Shown: positions 15,982-23,297, counted from the stretch's first letter. The stretch is DNA of 32,741 nt from Bacteroidales bacterium (GCA_004554255.1 SFNC01000013.1:1-32741), one strand, 5' to 3'. The notes: generated by a model not told the origin, from the sequence alone. Made by a program: numbers and translations.

Positions 15982-16179
15982 ATGCCCAAGATTAAGACTA
16001 ACTCCGGTGCCAAAAAGAGGTTCGCCCTTACCGGATCAGGAAAGATCAAGAGAAAACATGCTTTCAAAAGTCATATTCTCACAAAGAAGACCAAGAAGCA
16101 GAAACGCAACCTTACCCACTTCGGCCTCGTTGACCGCGTCGACGTGTCCAACGTGAAGGCATTGCTTGGCCTCAAGTAA
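15982..16179 (+). CDS. rpmI: 50S ribosomal protein bL35
   Basis: A 65-residue basic protein, MPKIKTNSGAKKRFALTGSG onward, with KRKHAFKSHILTKKTKKQKR and the closing VDRVDVSNVKALLGLK. This is full length for bL35, a component of the large subunit. It sits between infC and rplT, the standard order. Its stop codon is part of the closing stem of the structured spacer that follows. Confidence 0.97.
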   Translation: MPKIKTNSGAKKRFALTGSGKIKRKHAFKSHILTKKTKKQKRNLTHFGLVDRVDVSNVKALLGLK

Positions 16180-16326
16180 TGCCGGGCAGCCACGCTTGCG
16201 TGGCAACTTTCGGCCGTACGCCGCCATTCTCTTGACGCGGCGTCGGTCCGACGAAGGCAAACGGACCGGCCTGAGCAATACCAAGTGGTCCGAGAGTATC
16301 ATTAACCGGATGTCAAGCCCCGGCAT
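16179..16326 (+). promoter_or_regulatory. Branched RNA fold in the rpmI-rplT spacer (candidate cis-regulatory element)
   Basis: A closing stem, ATGCCGGG (16179-16186) with CCCGGCAT (16319-16326), encloses at least three GC-rich hairpins. H1 is GCCACG (16189-16194) with CGTGGC (16199-16204). H2 is ACGCCGC (16218-16224) with GCGGCGT (16237-16243). H3 is CGGTCCG (16244-16250) with CGGACCG (16262-16268), directly abutting H2. All pairs are Watson-Crick. The closing stem begins at the last base of the rpmI stop. L20 autoregulates its operon through mRNA structure in E. coli and B. subtilis; a similar role here is inference. Confidence 0.6.
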
Positions 16327-16359
16327 GCTCGGAATCGTTTCATCCAGCTGCCTAAAGAG

Positions 16360-16374
16360 CCGGCCACAGGCCGG
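16360..16374 (+). promoter_or_regulatory. Tight GC hairpin before rplT
   Basis: CCGGCC (16360-16365) and GGCCGG (16369-16374) form a 6-bp stem with an ACA loop, 29 nt before the rplT ATG. It may belong to the same regulatory region as the branched fold upstream. Confidence 0.5.
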
Positions 16375-16403
16375 ACGCTGTCATCCACAACTTGTCAAAT
16401 ACA

Positions 16404-16754
16404 ATGCCAAGATCAGTCAACCACGTCGCTTCACGCGAACGTCGTAAGAAAATTCTGAAATTAACCCGCGGTTACTTCGGTTGCCGCCGCAACGTTTGGA
16501 CCGTAGCCAAGAACACCTGGGAAAAGGGTCTTACCTACGCATACCGCGATCGCAAGAACAAAAAACGCAACTTCCGCGCTCTTTGGATTCAGCGCATCAA
16601 CGCCGGCGCCCGTCTCGAAGGTCTGTCATACTCCCAGCTGATGGGTCTTATCCACAAGGCCGGTATCGAGATCAACCGCAAAGTCCTGGCCGACCTCGCC
16701 CTCAACAATCCCGCAGCTTTCAAGGCTGTTGTTGACAAAGTGAAAAACGCCTAA
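16404..16754 (+). CDS. rplT: 50S ribosomal protein bL20
   Basis: 116 residues beginning MPRSVNHVASRERRKKILKL, with GYFGCRRNVWTVAKNTWEKG, RKNKKRNFRALWIQRINAG and LNNPAAFKAVVDKVK near the end. It is full length for bL20, an early-assembling large-subunit protein that in other bacteria also represses its own operon. The ATG at 16404 gives the conserved MPR start; the start four codons upstream does not. The 224-nt gap after rpmI is unusually long for this gene pair and is highly structured. A stem-loop follows the gene. Confidence 0.97.
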   Translation: MPRSVNHVASRERRKKILKLTRGYFGCRRNVWTVAKNTWEKGLTYAYRDRKNKKRNFRALWIQRINAGARLEGLSYSQLMGLIHKAGIEINRKVLADLALNNPAAFKAVVDKVKNA

Positions 16755-16785
16755 GCGACTTCTTTTACCCGCTGAACATCTTCAC

Positions 16786-16825
16786 AGGAGCTGCACCCTC
16801 AACCGGTGCGGCTCCTGCTGCTTTA
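16786..16825 (+). terminator. Stem-loop after rplT
   Basis: AGGAGCTGCACC (16786-16797) pairs with GGTGCGGCTCCT (16805-16816), with one G-U pair and a 7-nt loop. It is followed by GCTGCTTTAT. This is the probable end of the ribosomal operon, with only a weak U-tract. Confidence 0.6.
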
Positions 16826-16904
16826 TACCCATCCGTAAAGAAATAAAAAAAGGTGCTGCCGGGAAATAAAAAAGGTATCCATCCGAAAAAAGCCGACTTT
16901 ACTA

Positions 16905-16943
16905 TAGCGTTTTTGTTTGCGAACTTTGCAGACAAAAACGCTA
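16905..16943 (+). promoter_or_regulatory. Perfect 12-bp inverted repeat over the tnpB promoter and start
   Basis: TAGCGTTTTTGT (16905-16916) and ACAAAAACGCTA (16932-16943) are separated by 15 nt that contain GAACTTTG (16921-16928), close to the -7 consensus. The right arm ends on the A of the tnpB ATG. It could be an operator, or a hairpin hiding the start from transcripts entering from outside. Confidence 0.6.
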
Positions 16944-17308
16944 TGTTCAATCTGAATGAAAACAACCGCATAGTTATGGCTCAGCATCCGAGCGATATGC
17001 GTATAGGAGTAAACGGGATGTGCGGTCAGGTACGCCGCGTGGGCCTTGATCCTACCCACGGTGATGTCTATATTTTTGTAGGCAAGAACCGCAAGATTAT
17101 GAAGTTGCTGCACTGGGAGCGTGGCGGCTATGCGATGTATTACAAACGGCTTGAGCAGGGGCGGTTTCATCCGCGTATTTTCCTGCGTCAGGGCATGGGG
17201 TTCCGCTCGATGCGGTGGGACGAACTGGTGCTTCTGATGGAGGGTATTTCTCCGAAGGCAGCCCGTCGGCGCAGGTATCAGAAGCCCGAAAAACAGTCGG
17301 AAAAATAG
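16943..17308 (+). CDS. tnpB: IS66-family accessory protein TnpB
   Basis: The protein of 121 residues carries the IS66 Orf2 signature: an N-terminal segment ending in DMRIGVNGMCGQV, then GDVYIFVGKNRKIMKLLHWE, GGYAMYYKRLEQGRFHPR, and a basic tail (KAARRRRYQKPEKQSEK). TnpB is needed for transposition of IS66 elements, but its biochemical role is unclear. I start at the ATG at 16943 because the open frame upstream (from 16853) runs through the inverted repeat and out of the element. It precedes the broken tnpC by 57 nt and looks intact. Confidence 0.92.
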   Translation: MFNLNENNRIVMAQHPSDMRIGVNGMCGQVRRVGLDPTHGDVYIFVGKNRKIMKLLHWERGGYAMYYKRLEQGRFHPRIFLRQGMGFRSMRWDELVLLMEGISPKAARRRRYQKPEKQSEK

Positions 17309-17365
17309 CTGAAAATAATAGGGAAAATATTTTGTAATATCGCTAAAAATTAGTAACTTAGCGGT

Positions 17366-18411
17366 ATGAAAAAGACGATTGAACTGCCCGATACGATAGA
17401 GGCCTGCCATGCGATGATTATCGAAATGGTCCGGCAGATCGAGCAGTTGCAGCGTCCCACCATCTGCCAGAATACCGCCAGGTGAAAATGTTTGGTGAGA
17501 TGGGGCTCAAACTCTCCACCTCCACCGTCAACGACTGGATACACGCCACCGCCAACATACTTTACCCCCTCTACCAGTGTCAGCGCAAGGCGGTGATGCA
17601 GGGCGGGTACGTGCAGATCGACGAAGTGCCATGGAACATAGCTGACCGCAAAGGCCAGTCATGCCGCAAAGGCTACGCCTGGCAGTTCCGCGACGTCATC
17701 GCCCATCCCCGAGGCACCTACTTCTTCTACCATAAAGGGAGCCGCGGCGGAGAAATACCCCGGACACAGTTGAGAGAATATCAGGGGGTGATACAGAATG
17801 ACGGCTATACGGTCTACAACCAGTTTGAAAATGTACCCGGGATAACCCTACTGGGGTGCATGGCCCACGTGCGCCGTAAATTTGTCGACGCCCAGAGCAC
17901 CCACCCACTGGCCGCAGAAGCCGTAAAATACATCGCCACACTATACTCCCTGGAAGAAAACCTCAAAAACCAAGGCGCCACAGCAGACCAAATCCTGCAG
18001 GAACGCCAGCGCCTGGCCGTACCCATCCTCGACGGCCTCGAAGCATGGATGCACGCAGCACTGATGACATGCACCCCGCAGGACCCACTGGCCAAAGCCA
18101 TCAAATACGCCCTGCCACTGTGGCCGCGCATAAAACGCTACACCGAAGAAGGCAACTACCACATCGACAACAACCCCGTAGAACAAGGACAGCGCTCCAC
18201 GGTACTGGGCCGCAAAAACTACCTCTTCAGCCAGAACGACCGCGGCGCACAAGACCATGCTATCTTCTACACCTTCATTATCAGCTGCCAGAACCTCGGC
18301 ATCACCCCCTACCACTGGCTCAAACACACCCTCGAGCACATTGACCTCGATATGGACGACTCCCAACTCGCCCAATACCTCCCATACAACTTCCCGCCTG
18401 AAAACCTCTAA
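17366..18411 (+). pseudogene. tnpC: IS66-family transposase TnpC with out-of-frame internal deletion
   Basis: The 5' piece begins at the ATG at 17366 (MKKTIELPDTIEACHAMIIE), runs to about IEQLQR and then reads out of frame to a stop at 17483-17485. The remaining 3' piece, in a different frame, resumes as HLPEYRQVKMFGEMGLKLST and continues to 18411. It keeps all three catalytic residues of the DDE-type transposase: YVQIDEVPW, IQNDGYTVYN and NNPVEQGQRSTVLGRKNYLF. Full IS66 TnpC proteins are about 500 residues, so roughly 150-200 codons are missing, including the region that usually holds a Cys-rich zinc-binding segment. A GTG at 17482 could start the C-terminal 309 residues, but without the DNA-binding region. 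Confidence 0.88.
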
Positions 18412-18429
18412 ATAACCCCTAAAGATACC

Positions 18430-18463
18430 AAAGCCGCCCTGACAACCTCAAGGCGGCTTTTTT
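18430..18463 (+). terminator. Rho-independent terminator whose 3' arm is part of the IS right end
   Basis: AAAGCCGCC (18430-18438) pairs with GGCGGCTTT (18452-18460) across a 13-nt loop and is followed by further T residues. The 3' arm and T-run are the first bases of the right inverted repeat. Confidence 0.8.
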
Positions 18464-18503
18464 CGGATGGATACTAAAAAAAGAGCTGTCGGTACATAAA
18501 ATA

Positions 18504-18545
18504 GGAGCTGCCGGGGCGACATTGCCGGGGCAGCTCCATCCTTTT
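18504..18545. terminator. Strong hairpin between the IS element and pfp, likely pfp terminator
   Basis: GGAGCTGCC (18504-18512) pairs with GGCAGCTCC (18529-18537), and an inner GGC/GCC adds to it. The plus strand continues ATCCTTTTAT; the minus strand, on which pfp is read, continues TATTTTATG. It can act in both directions. Confidence 0.6.
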
Positions 18546-18620
18546 ATGCAAGCTGTAATTAAGGACTTACTTATTATTTTCTTTTATGCAAGCTCTAAAT
18601 TAGGACTTACAAATTATTTT
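18541..18620. repeat. 40-bp tandem duplication covering the 3' end of pfp
   Basis: The 40-bp units at 18541-18580 and 18581-18620 both begin CTTTTATGCAAGCT and end ATTATTTT, with five differences. The gene-side copy includes the pfp stop codon (18614-18616), so the 3' end of the gene and its trailer have been duplicated. Confidence 0.8.
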
Positions 18621-20263
18621 CCCTGATGCTCGTATTTCAGAGTGAGGGTGGGCTGGTCGCAAACTTCCGACGGGCCGAAGTACTGGATAGGACCGGGATA
18701 AACGTAGCAGGTGTTTACAGCCCAATCGTCGCGCTGCTCGGCAAACTTGCGGAAGGGTGCGCCATCAAGATTTACGAGCGCTTTCTGAATCACAGGCTTC
18801 ATCTTGCCATTGCGGCGCTCCATATTCATCATCATAGTGATAGGAATACCACCGGCAATCCACTGTACGGAAGGCTTGGTAAGATTGCGAACCGACGACA
18901 TATATCCGGTGAAGCCACCCTTAATCAGGCAAGCGGCGTTGAAACCGAGAGCGTAGCAGTAGTCTGCGTCGAAGTTGGAAGGATCGGCGCAGCGGCCTTC
19001 GTAACCGAAGAAGTGGTGCTGTGCAGAGAATTTGCCATTGTATTTGCCTTCCTTCTTCCACTGGGCCAGACGCTTGCCAACCATCTCGGAGAGAAGTTTC
19101 TCTGTCTCGATGAGCGAAACCTGCACATTGCCGTGGGGGTCGCGGTCGAGGCTGAGCTGACGGGCTACACCTTCGGGGAGCGATTCGTAAACGGCTGCAT
19201 TTTCTTTCGACAGATGGCCGATGATATAGGCGCGCTGATCGGCGGGAGCAACTGTGGCAAACTCCTCGGCGTTCTTTGCCAGGAGGTCGTTAAGCTCAGC
19301 GATAAGGCGTTTTACAGCAGGGATAAATTCAATCAGACCTTCGGGAATGAGCACGGTGCCGAAGTTGTTGCCGTTGGCAGCACGCTTGGCCACGATTTCA
19401 GCTACATAGTCAACTACCTGCTGGAGAGTCATATCTTTCTGCTCAACCTCTTCTGAAACGATGCAGATGTTAGGCTGGGTCTGAAGTGCACATTCAAGGG
19501 CGATATGGCTTGCCGAACGGCCCATAAGCTTAATGAAGTGCCAGTATTTCTTAGCGGAGTTACAGTCGCGCTGGATGTTGCCGATTACCTCTGAGTAAAC
19601 CTTTGTGGCGGTGTCGAAACCGAAAGAGGTTTCAATCACATCGTTCTTGAGGTCACCGTCGATAGTCTTGGGGCAACCAAGAACCTGTACACCGGCATTG
19701 ATTGACTTATAATATTCAGCCAGCACGGCAGCGTTGGTGTTGGAGTCGTCGCCACCGATAATAACGAGAGCGGAGATGTTGAGTTCTTTCAGGATTTCAA
19801 GACCCTTGTCGAACTGCTCTTTGGTCTCAAGCTTTGTACGACCCGAGCCGATGATATCGAAGCCGCCGGTATTGCGGTAGTCCTTGATGAAATCGGCTGT
19901 AAGTTCTTTATACTGATGGTCAACAAAACCGCCGGGGCCCATCAGGAAGCCATAGAGGCGCGAATCCTTGTTGATTTTCTTAAGGCCGTCGAAAAGGCCG
20001 CAGATGACATTGTGACCGCCGGGGGCCTGGCCGCCGGAAAGGATTACACCGACATTGATGGGCTTGGAGGGAGCGGGTGCGGTAGCTTTCTCGAATTTGA
20101 GTTCGGGCAGACCGTAGGTGTTGGGAAACAGTTCCTTGATTTCAGCCTGGTTGGCAACCGACTGTGTGGGCTGACCTTCAACAGCCTTTACAGCTCCTGT
20201 GAGCACGATAGGAAGCTTGGGCTGGTAAGTGGCACGAGCCTTCTGCAAAGCACTTTTCTTCAT
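18614..20263 (-). CDS. pfp: Diphosphate--fructose-6-phosphate 1-phosphotransferase (PPi-dependent phosphofructokinase)
   Basis: Reversibly phosphorylates fructose 6-phosphate with pyrophosphate in glycolysis. Landmarks over 549 residues are VILSGGQAPGGHNVICG (phosphate-binding loop), IIGGDDSNTNAA (GGDD, the residue pattern of PPi enzymes rather than the GGDG of ATP enzymes), CPKTIDGDLKN (catalytic loop), MGRSASHIALECALQ and a late GYEGRCADPSNFD. The size matches the long PFP class of Bacteroidota. I use the ATG at 20263 rather than a TTG three codons upstream. It is read from its own TAATTTTG promoter, 39 nt before the start, and ends within the 40-bp duplication. Confidence 0.97.
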   Translation of the reverse strand: MKKSALQKARATYQPKLPIVLTGAVKAVEGQPTQSVANQAEIKELFPNTYGLPELKFEKATAPAPSKPINVGVILSGGQAPGGHNVICGLFDGLKKINKDSRLYGFLMGPGGFVDHQYKELTADFIKDYRNTGGFDIIGSGRTKLETKEQFDKGLEILKELNISALVIIGGDDSNTNAAVLAEYYKSINAGVQVLGCPKTIDGDLKNDVIETSFGFDTATKVYSEVIGNIQRDCNSAKKYWHFIKLMGRSASHIALECALQTQPNICIVSEEVEQKDMTLQQVVDYVAEIVAKRAANGNNFGTVLIPEGLIEFIPAVKRLIAELNDLLAKNAEEFATVAPADQRAYIIGHLSKENAAVYESLPEGVARQLSLDRDPHGNVQVSLIETEKLLSEMVGKRLAQWKKEGKYNGKFSAQHHFFGYEGRCADPSNFDADYCYALGFNAACLIKGGFTGYMSSVRNLTKPSVQWIAGGIPITMMMNMERRNGKMKPVIQKALVNLDGAPFRKFAEQRDDWAVNTCYVYPGPIQYFGPSEVCDQPTLTLKYEHQGK

Positions 20264-20301
20264 TATTTTCAAGTATAATGTTTGGGTTAAATATTCTACT
20301 A

Positions 20302-20309
20302 CAAAATTA
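20302..20309 (-). promoter_or_regulatory. Bacteroidota -7 box for pfp
   Basis: The minus strand reads TAATTTTG, a match to TAnnTTTG, 39 nt before the pfp ATG. No TTTG is seen at the expected -33 spacing. Confidence 0.55.
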
Positions 20310-20361
20310 CAAAAATTTGGTCAAAGCCTGCTGTTAAAATATACTAACCGGGCTTATTATA

Positions 20362-21657
20362 TTAAGCATCCGCATTTCCGGCAAGCGCGGTCACTTTGGC
20401 AGCATCAAGGATGTATTTCCGGGCCATCTGCTTCACATCGGCGGATGTCAGAGCCATTATATTACGGAATTTTCTGGCGAAAAAGTCGCGCGGAATACCG
20501 TAAGTATATGCCTGTTCGGCATACGTGGCGATTGAAAGCGGAGACTCCAGCACGGAAGCAAGTTCGGAGATGCAGAGATTGCGCACCGTTTCCAACTCAT
20601 CTTCTGGCACAGCCTCAGTGGCAAGCCGCTCTATTTCCTTGTGAATCTGAAGGCGCACATCCGCGGAATAGCGGTTGTCGCACTCGCATGCGATCACAGT
20701 CGATCCACCCTCTACAAAGCGGTCGATCCAGGCACTTACACCATACGTATAACCCTTATCTTCACGCAAATTGCTCATAAGCCGACTGCCGAAATAACCG
20801 CCGAGCAGCGCTATCGTAAATGTCAGTGCATCGAAGTGAGGATGCATTGCCGAAATAGCCGGCATCTCTATGCGCACCGCAGTCTGCAGCGACCCGTCGA
20901 TCTGTTTTCGTGCTGTTATATCGTTGTGAAGCACAGCATTATGAAGCGTCAGCCGTTTCACCGGTTCTGCGCCTGTATCGCCGAAAGGAATCCGACCCAA
21001 AGTATCAGAAATAAGCCGAAGCATTGCTTCGTCCACCTTTCCCGACACAAAAACAGCAGGTTTACTACCTAATATCAACCGCCGGTGAACATCCACCAGA
21101 TCCTCGCGGTCTACGCGGCGTATCGCTTGCGGCGAAGTGTATCCGGCCAGCGGATTTTCAGCACCATATAGCGTCTGAGCCGCCAGCAAATTTGCCTGAA
21201 ACACAGGCTTCTGCAGAGTTATTTCGCGCGAAGTCGCCTCCTTCTGCTTCAGACTTTCGAGAGTATCGGCCGGAAATGTCGGTTCTGCCACAATCGAAGC
21301 CAGCAACGGCAGGCAAGCCGGAGCTGTATGATTCAGCAAATTTAAAGTAATGAGGGTTGATTGCCGCGACGACTGCGCACGAAACAGAGCGCCGTTCGTC
21401 TCAAGTATATCCGACACCTGCTTCCCGGATAGACCGGCACAGCCCTCAGCCAGCATTTCGCCAAGCATCACAAGTGCGGCGCGCTTCTCCACATCCAAAA
21501 GACCACCTTCCCATATCATCGCGATACGGGCAACCGGCTCCTCTCCGGCGCTATAGCAATAAAGTTCTACACCATTAGGAAGTGTTGACCGACTGAAATC
21601 CGGAAGCGAAAGCGACCGGAAGCCGGAAGTAAGCGGGGGAGTGGTGCGATCAAGCAT
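20362..21657 (-). CDS. M16-family (insulinase-like) protein lacking the zinc motif
   Basis: 431 residues with the two-domain layout of M16B proteins. The second domain has the usual GGYFGSRLMSNLREDKGYTYGV-type block, matched here at about residues 289-310 (GSRLMSNLREDKGYTYGV). In the first domain, where active subunits carry HXXEH, the sequence reads LGEMLAEGCAGLSGKQV, with no histidine pair. It is therefore probably the non-catalytic partner type, or a protein-binding relative, not a free-standing protease. No signal peptide is obvious. I use the ATG at 21657 rather than a TTG five codons upstream. It lies 64 nt after kdsB in the same direction. Confidence 0.85.
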   Translation of the reverse strand: MLDRTTPPLTSGFRSLSLPDFSRSTLPNGVELYCYSAGEEPVARIAMIWEGGLLDVEKRAALVMLGEMLAEGCAGLSGKQVSDILETNGALFRAQSSRQSTLITLNLLNHTAPACLPLLASIVAEPTFPADTLESLKQKEATSREITLQKPVFQANLLAAQTLYGAENPLAGYTSPQAIRRVDREDLVDVHRRLILGSKPAVFVSGKVDEAMLRLISDTLGRIPFGDTGAEPVKRLTLHNAVLHNDITARKQIDGSLQTAVRIEMPAISAMHPHFDALTFTIALLGGYFGSRLMSNLREDKGYTYGVSAWIDRFVEGGSTVIACECDNRYSADVRLQIHKEIERLATEAVPEDELETVRNLCISELASVLESPLSIATYAEQAYTYGIPRDFFARKFRNIMALTSADVKQMARKYILDAAKVTALAGNADA

Positions 21658-21721
21658 CAAAATCTCTTTCAAATGTTAAGCAATCTTAATTAGGCTCAGA
21701 ACCATTAACTGCAGTTTCTGA

Positions 21722-22474
21722 TTAATTCTTCGACCGCAGCAACGCTCTTGCAGCTTCCAAGTCGGCCGGGGTGTCGATACCGATAGTGGCCTTGTCGGTA
21801 ATTTTCACTTTAATACGGAAACCATTCTGCAGCCAGCGGAGCTGCTCAAGCGACTCTGTAAGTTCGAGCGACGACTGTGGAAGCGCTACCACCCGGCGCA
21901 ACGTGGCAATGCGGAAGGCATACATACCCACGTGTGTGTAATATTGTGTAACCGACGGCCAATTCTCCCTCTCTACACCACGGGCATAGGGGATTACCGA
22001 CCGGCTGAAAAACATAGCGAATCCATTGGCATCGAATACAACCTTCGGCCGGTTGGGGTTTTCAAGGTCGGCATACTTTCCATCGGAGGGGAAAGGGAGC
22101 GCGAGAGTGGCGATTTCTGTGGCCGGATCCTCGAAACTGCTGGCGATAAGTCGAATCTGGTCAGGGTCGACAAATGGTTCGTCGCCCTGTACATTTATCA
22201 CCACATCGGCCTGGCTGCCCAGATTTTCATACGCCTCCAGGCATCGGTCGGTGCCGCTGCGATGCTTATCGGATGTCATCACTGCCACACCGCCGAAAGC
22301 CTCCACGGCCTTCAGAATACGCTCATCGTCGGTGGCAACAGCCGCCTGACCGAGAGCTTCCTCCACGCGACGGTATACATGTTCAATCACCGGACGCCCA
22401 CCCAGGTCGGCAAGAGGTTTTCCTTCAAACCGAGTCGACGCATATCGGGCCGGGATAATGCCTATATATTTCAT
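21722..22474 (-). CDS. kdsB: 3-deoxy-manno-octulosonate cytidylyltransferase (CMP-Kdo synthetase)
   Basis: Activates Kdo as CMP-Kdo for the inner core of lipopolysaccharide, in the cytoplasm. The 250 residues open with GIIPARYASTRFEGKPLADL, the signature of the family, and include ATDDERI, MTSDKHRSGTDRC, VINVQGDEPFVDPDQI and GIDTPADLEAA near the end. I start at the ATG at 22474 (MKYIGIIPAR), not at a TTG four codons earlier. It lies between the ThiE-like gene and the M16-like gene, all minus strand and closely spaced. It is functionally linked to the lpx genes further on, though not in the same operon. Confidence 0.96.
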   Translation of the reverse strand: MKYIGIIPARYASTRFEGKPLADLGGRPVIEHVYRRVEEALGQAAVATDDERILKAVEAFGGVAVMTSDKHRSGTDRCLEAYENLGSQADVVINVQGDEPFVDPDQIRLIASSFEDPATEIATLALPFPSDGKYADLENPNRPKVVFDANGFAMFFSRSVIPYARGVERENWPSVTQYYTHVGMYAFRIATLRRVVALPQSSLELTESLEQLRWLQNGFRIKVKITDKATIGIDTPADLEAARALLRSKN

Positions 22475-22526
22475 ATTCTGATACAATTATATATTAAAAA
22501 GGGACTGTCGAAATGGATATGACATT

Positions 22527-23201
22527 TTAAGATTTGACACGATCGCCGATATAATCTGAAAGAATTTCATTCACCTTCTCGATGGCATACACAGGATCCG
22601 GAGCTGAAATAAACGATTCCGACATTTCGAATCCCTCGATACCGGTGTCAAGAATCTGTGTAAGCATTTCATCGGGGAAAGAACCCGAAGCTACCGGATG
22701 CAGCTTAAACTCGGGATGCTTGATAGCCTCCACGGCCTTTACAACCGAAGCATAATAGGGCAGAACTTCTACTCCTTCAGGCGTTGCTTTTGTTCCCTCA
22801 TGCTTTGCTTCGGCGGCTTCAGGCTTCACTTTTGCTGCTTCCGGCAGCGGGAATGTGACATAGTCGACATCCAGCCCCCGAAGCTCCTCCACGGCAGCAA
22901 TATCTGTGCAAGTAACACCGATAATGGCGTGCGGACCAAGCGTTTCGCGGGCTGCTATCAGGCTGCCCCGAGTCCAGGAGGTGAAGTGAACGCCGTGCAC
23001 ACGAAGTTTATCAACCAGTGCTATATCATTATCAATAATGAGAATGGCTCCGGCCTCGGTACACATTTTCACGGCCGGTTCGGCCTCCTCTGCATCGACC
23101 TTGCCGGTGAGGCGCACCCACATACAACCACCTTTAAGAGCAAGCTGCACCTGCTCTGTGGAGGTAAATCGCTTATTGGAAGAAGTTGCAAACTGAAGCA
23201 T
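22527..23201 (-). CDS. Thiamine-phosphate synthase/TenI-like TIM-barrel protein, divergent
   Basis: The 224-residue protein follows the order of blocks of ThiE/TenI: EQVQLALKGGCMWVRLTGK (cf. GG-x-x-VQLR-x-K), MCTEAGAILIIDNDIAL (cf. LIINDR), VHGVHFTSW (cf. ADGVHLGQ-x-D) and GPHAIIGVTC (cf. GVS). The arginine of NDR and the LGQ-x-D residues are replaced, so thiamine-phosphate synthesis is doubtful. After VDYVTFPLPEAA, about residues 124-145 form a low-complexity Lys/Glu/Ala insertion, and HPVASGSF occupies the late phosphate-binding region. No thi genes are nearby. A KDPG-aldolase-type barrel is the main alternative. Confidence 0.55.
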   Translation of the reverse strand: MLQFATSSNKRFTSTEQVQLALKGGCMWVRLTGKVDAEEAEPAVKMCTEAGAILIIDNDIALVDKLRVHGVHFTSWTRGSLIAARETLGPHAIIGVTCTDIAAVEELRGLDVDYVTFPLPEAAKVKPEAAEAKHEGTKATPEGVEVLPYYASVVKAVEAIKHPEFKLHPVASGSFPDEMLTQILDTGIEGFEMSESFISAPDPVYAIEKVNEILSDYIGDRVKS

Positions 23202-23297
23202 AATCTATTTAAGAACTTGTTAGTGAATAATTGTAAAGTTCGGGCGCAAATTTCCAAATAATTCCGCAAACCTGCAAGCGATTTGAAAAAAACTCAC

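Larger units (their letters stand above)
16875..18474 (+). mobile_element. IS66-family insertion sequence, internally deleted
   Basis: The 1600-bp element is bounded by perfect 21-bp inverted repeats: left 16875-16895, starting GTATCCATCCGAAAAAAGCC, and right 18454-18474. The outermost bases are GTA, as is usual for IS66. The 8-bp flanks are TAAAAAAG (16867-16874) and TAAAAAAA (18475-18482), a target duplication with one difference in an A-run; IS66 elements make 8-bp duplications. Inside are tnpB (intact) and tnpC (broken). There is no tnpA; only 47 bp separate the left repeat from tnpB. Without a working TnpC it should not move unless helped by a related element. Confidence 0.88.
16841..18514. 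repeat. Three ~22-bp repeats, the middle one split by the IS66 element
   Basis: Units have the pattern A(A/C)ATAAAA... followed by G(G/A)(T/A)GCTG(C/T)CGG. Unit 1 is at 16841-16862. Unit 2 begins at 16864 and is completed after the insertion at 18475-18492. Unit 3 is at 18494-18514 and leads into the hairpin at 18504-18537. Removing the element restores a short tandem array. Confidence 0.6.

Noticed and set aside
16166..16447. A 93-codon frame between rpmI and rplT
   Set aside because: It runs through the structured spacer and overlaps both ribosomal genes in another frame; better explained as untranslated RNA.
16755..16874. Possible Bacteroidales-1 RNA, which is often found downstream of the L20 gene
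   Set aside because: No TAnnTTTG promoter is visible here, and the hairpin at 16786-16816 looks like the operon terminator; a covariance-model search would be needed.
16853..16942. A longer tnpB start outside the IS left end
   Set aside because: It would read through the inverted repeat from flanking DNA; the ATG at 16943 gives the usual TnpB start.
22527..23201. Calling this gene a KDPG/4-hydroxy-2-oxoglutarate aldolase
   Set aside because: The order of conserved blocks fits ThiE/TenI better, and I could not find the aldolase lysine context with confidence.
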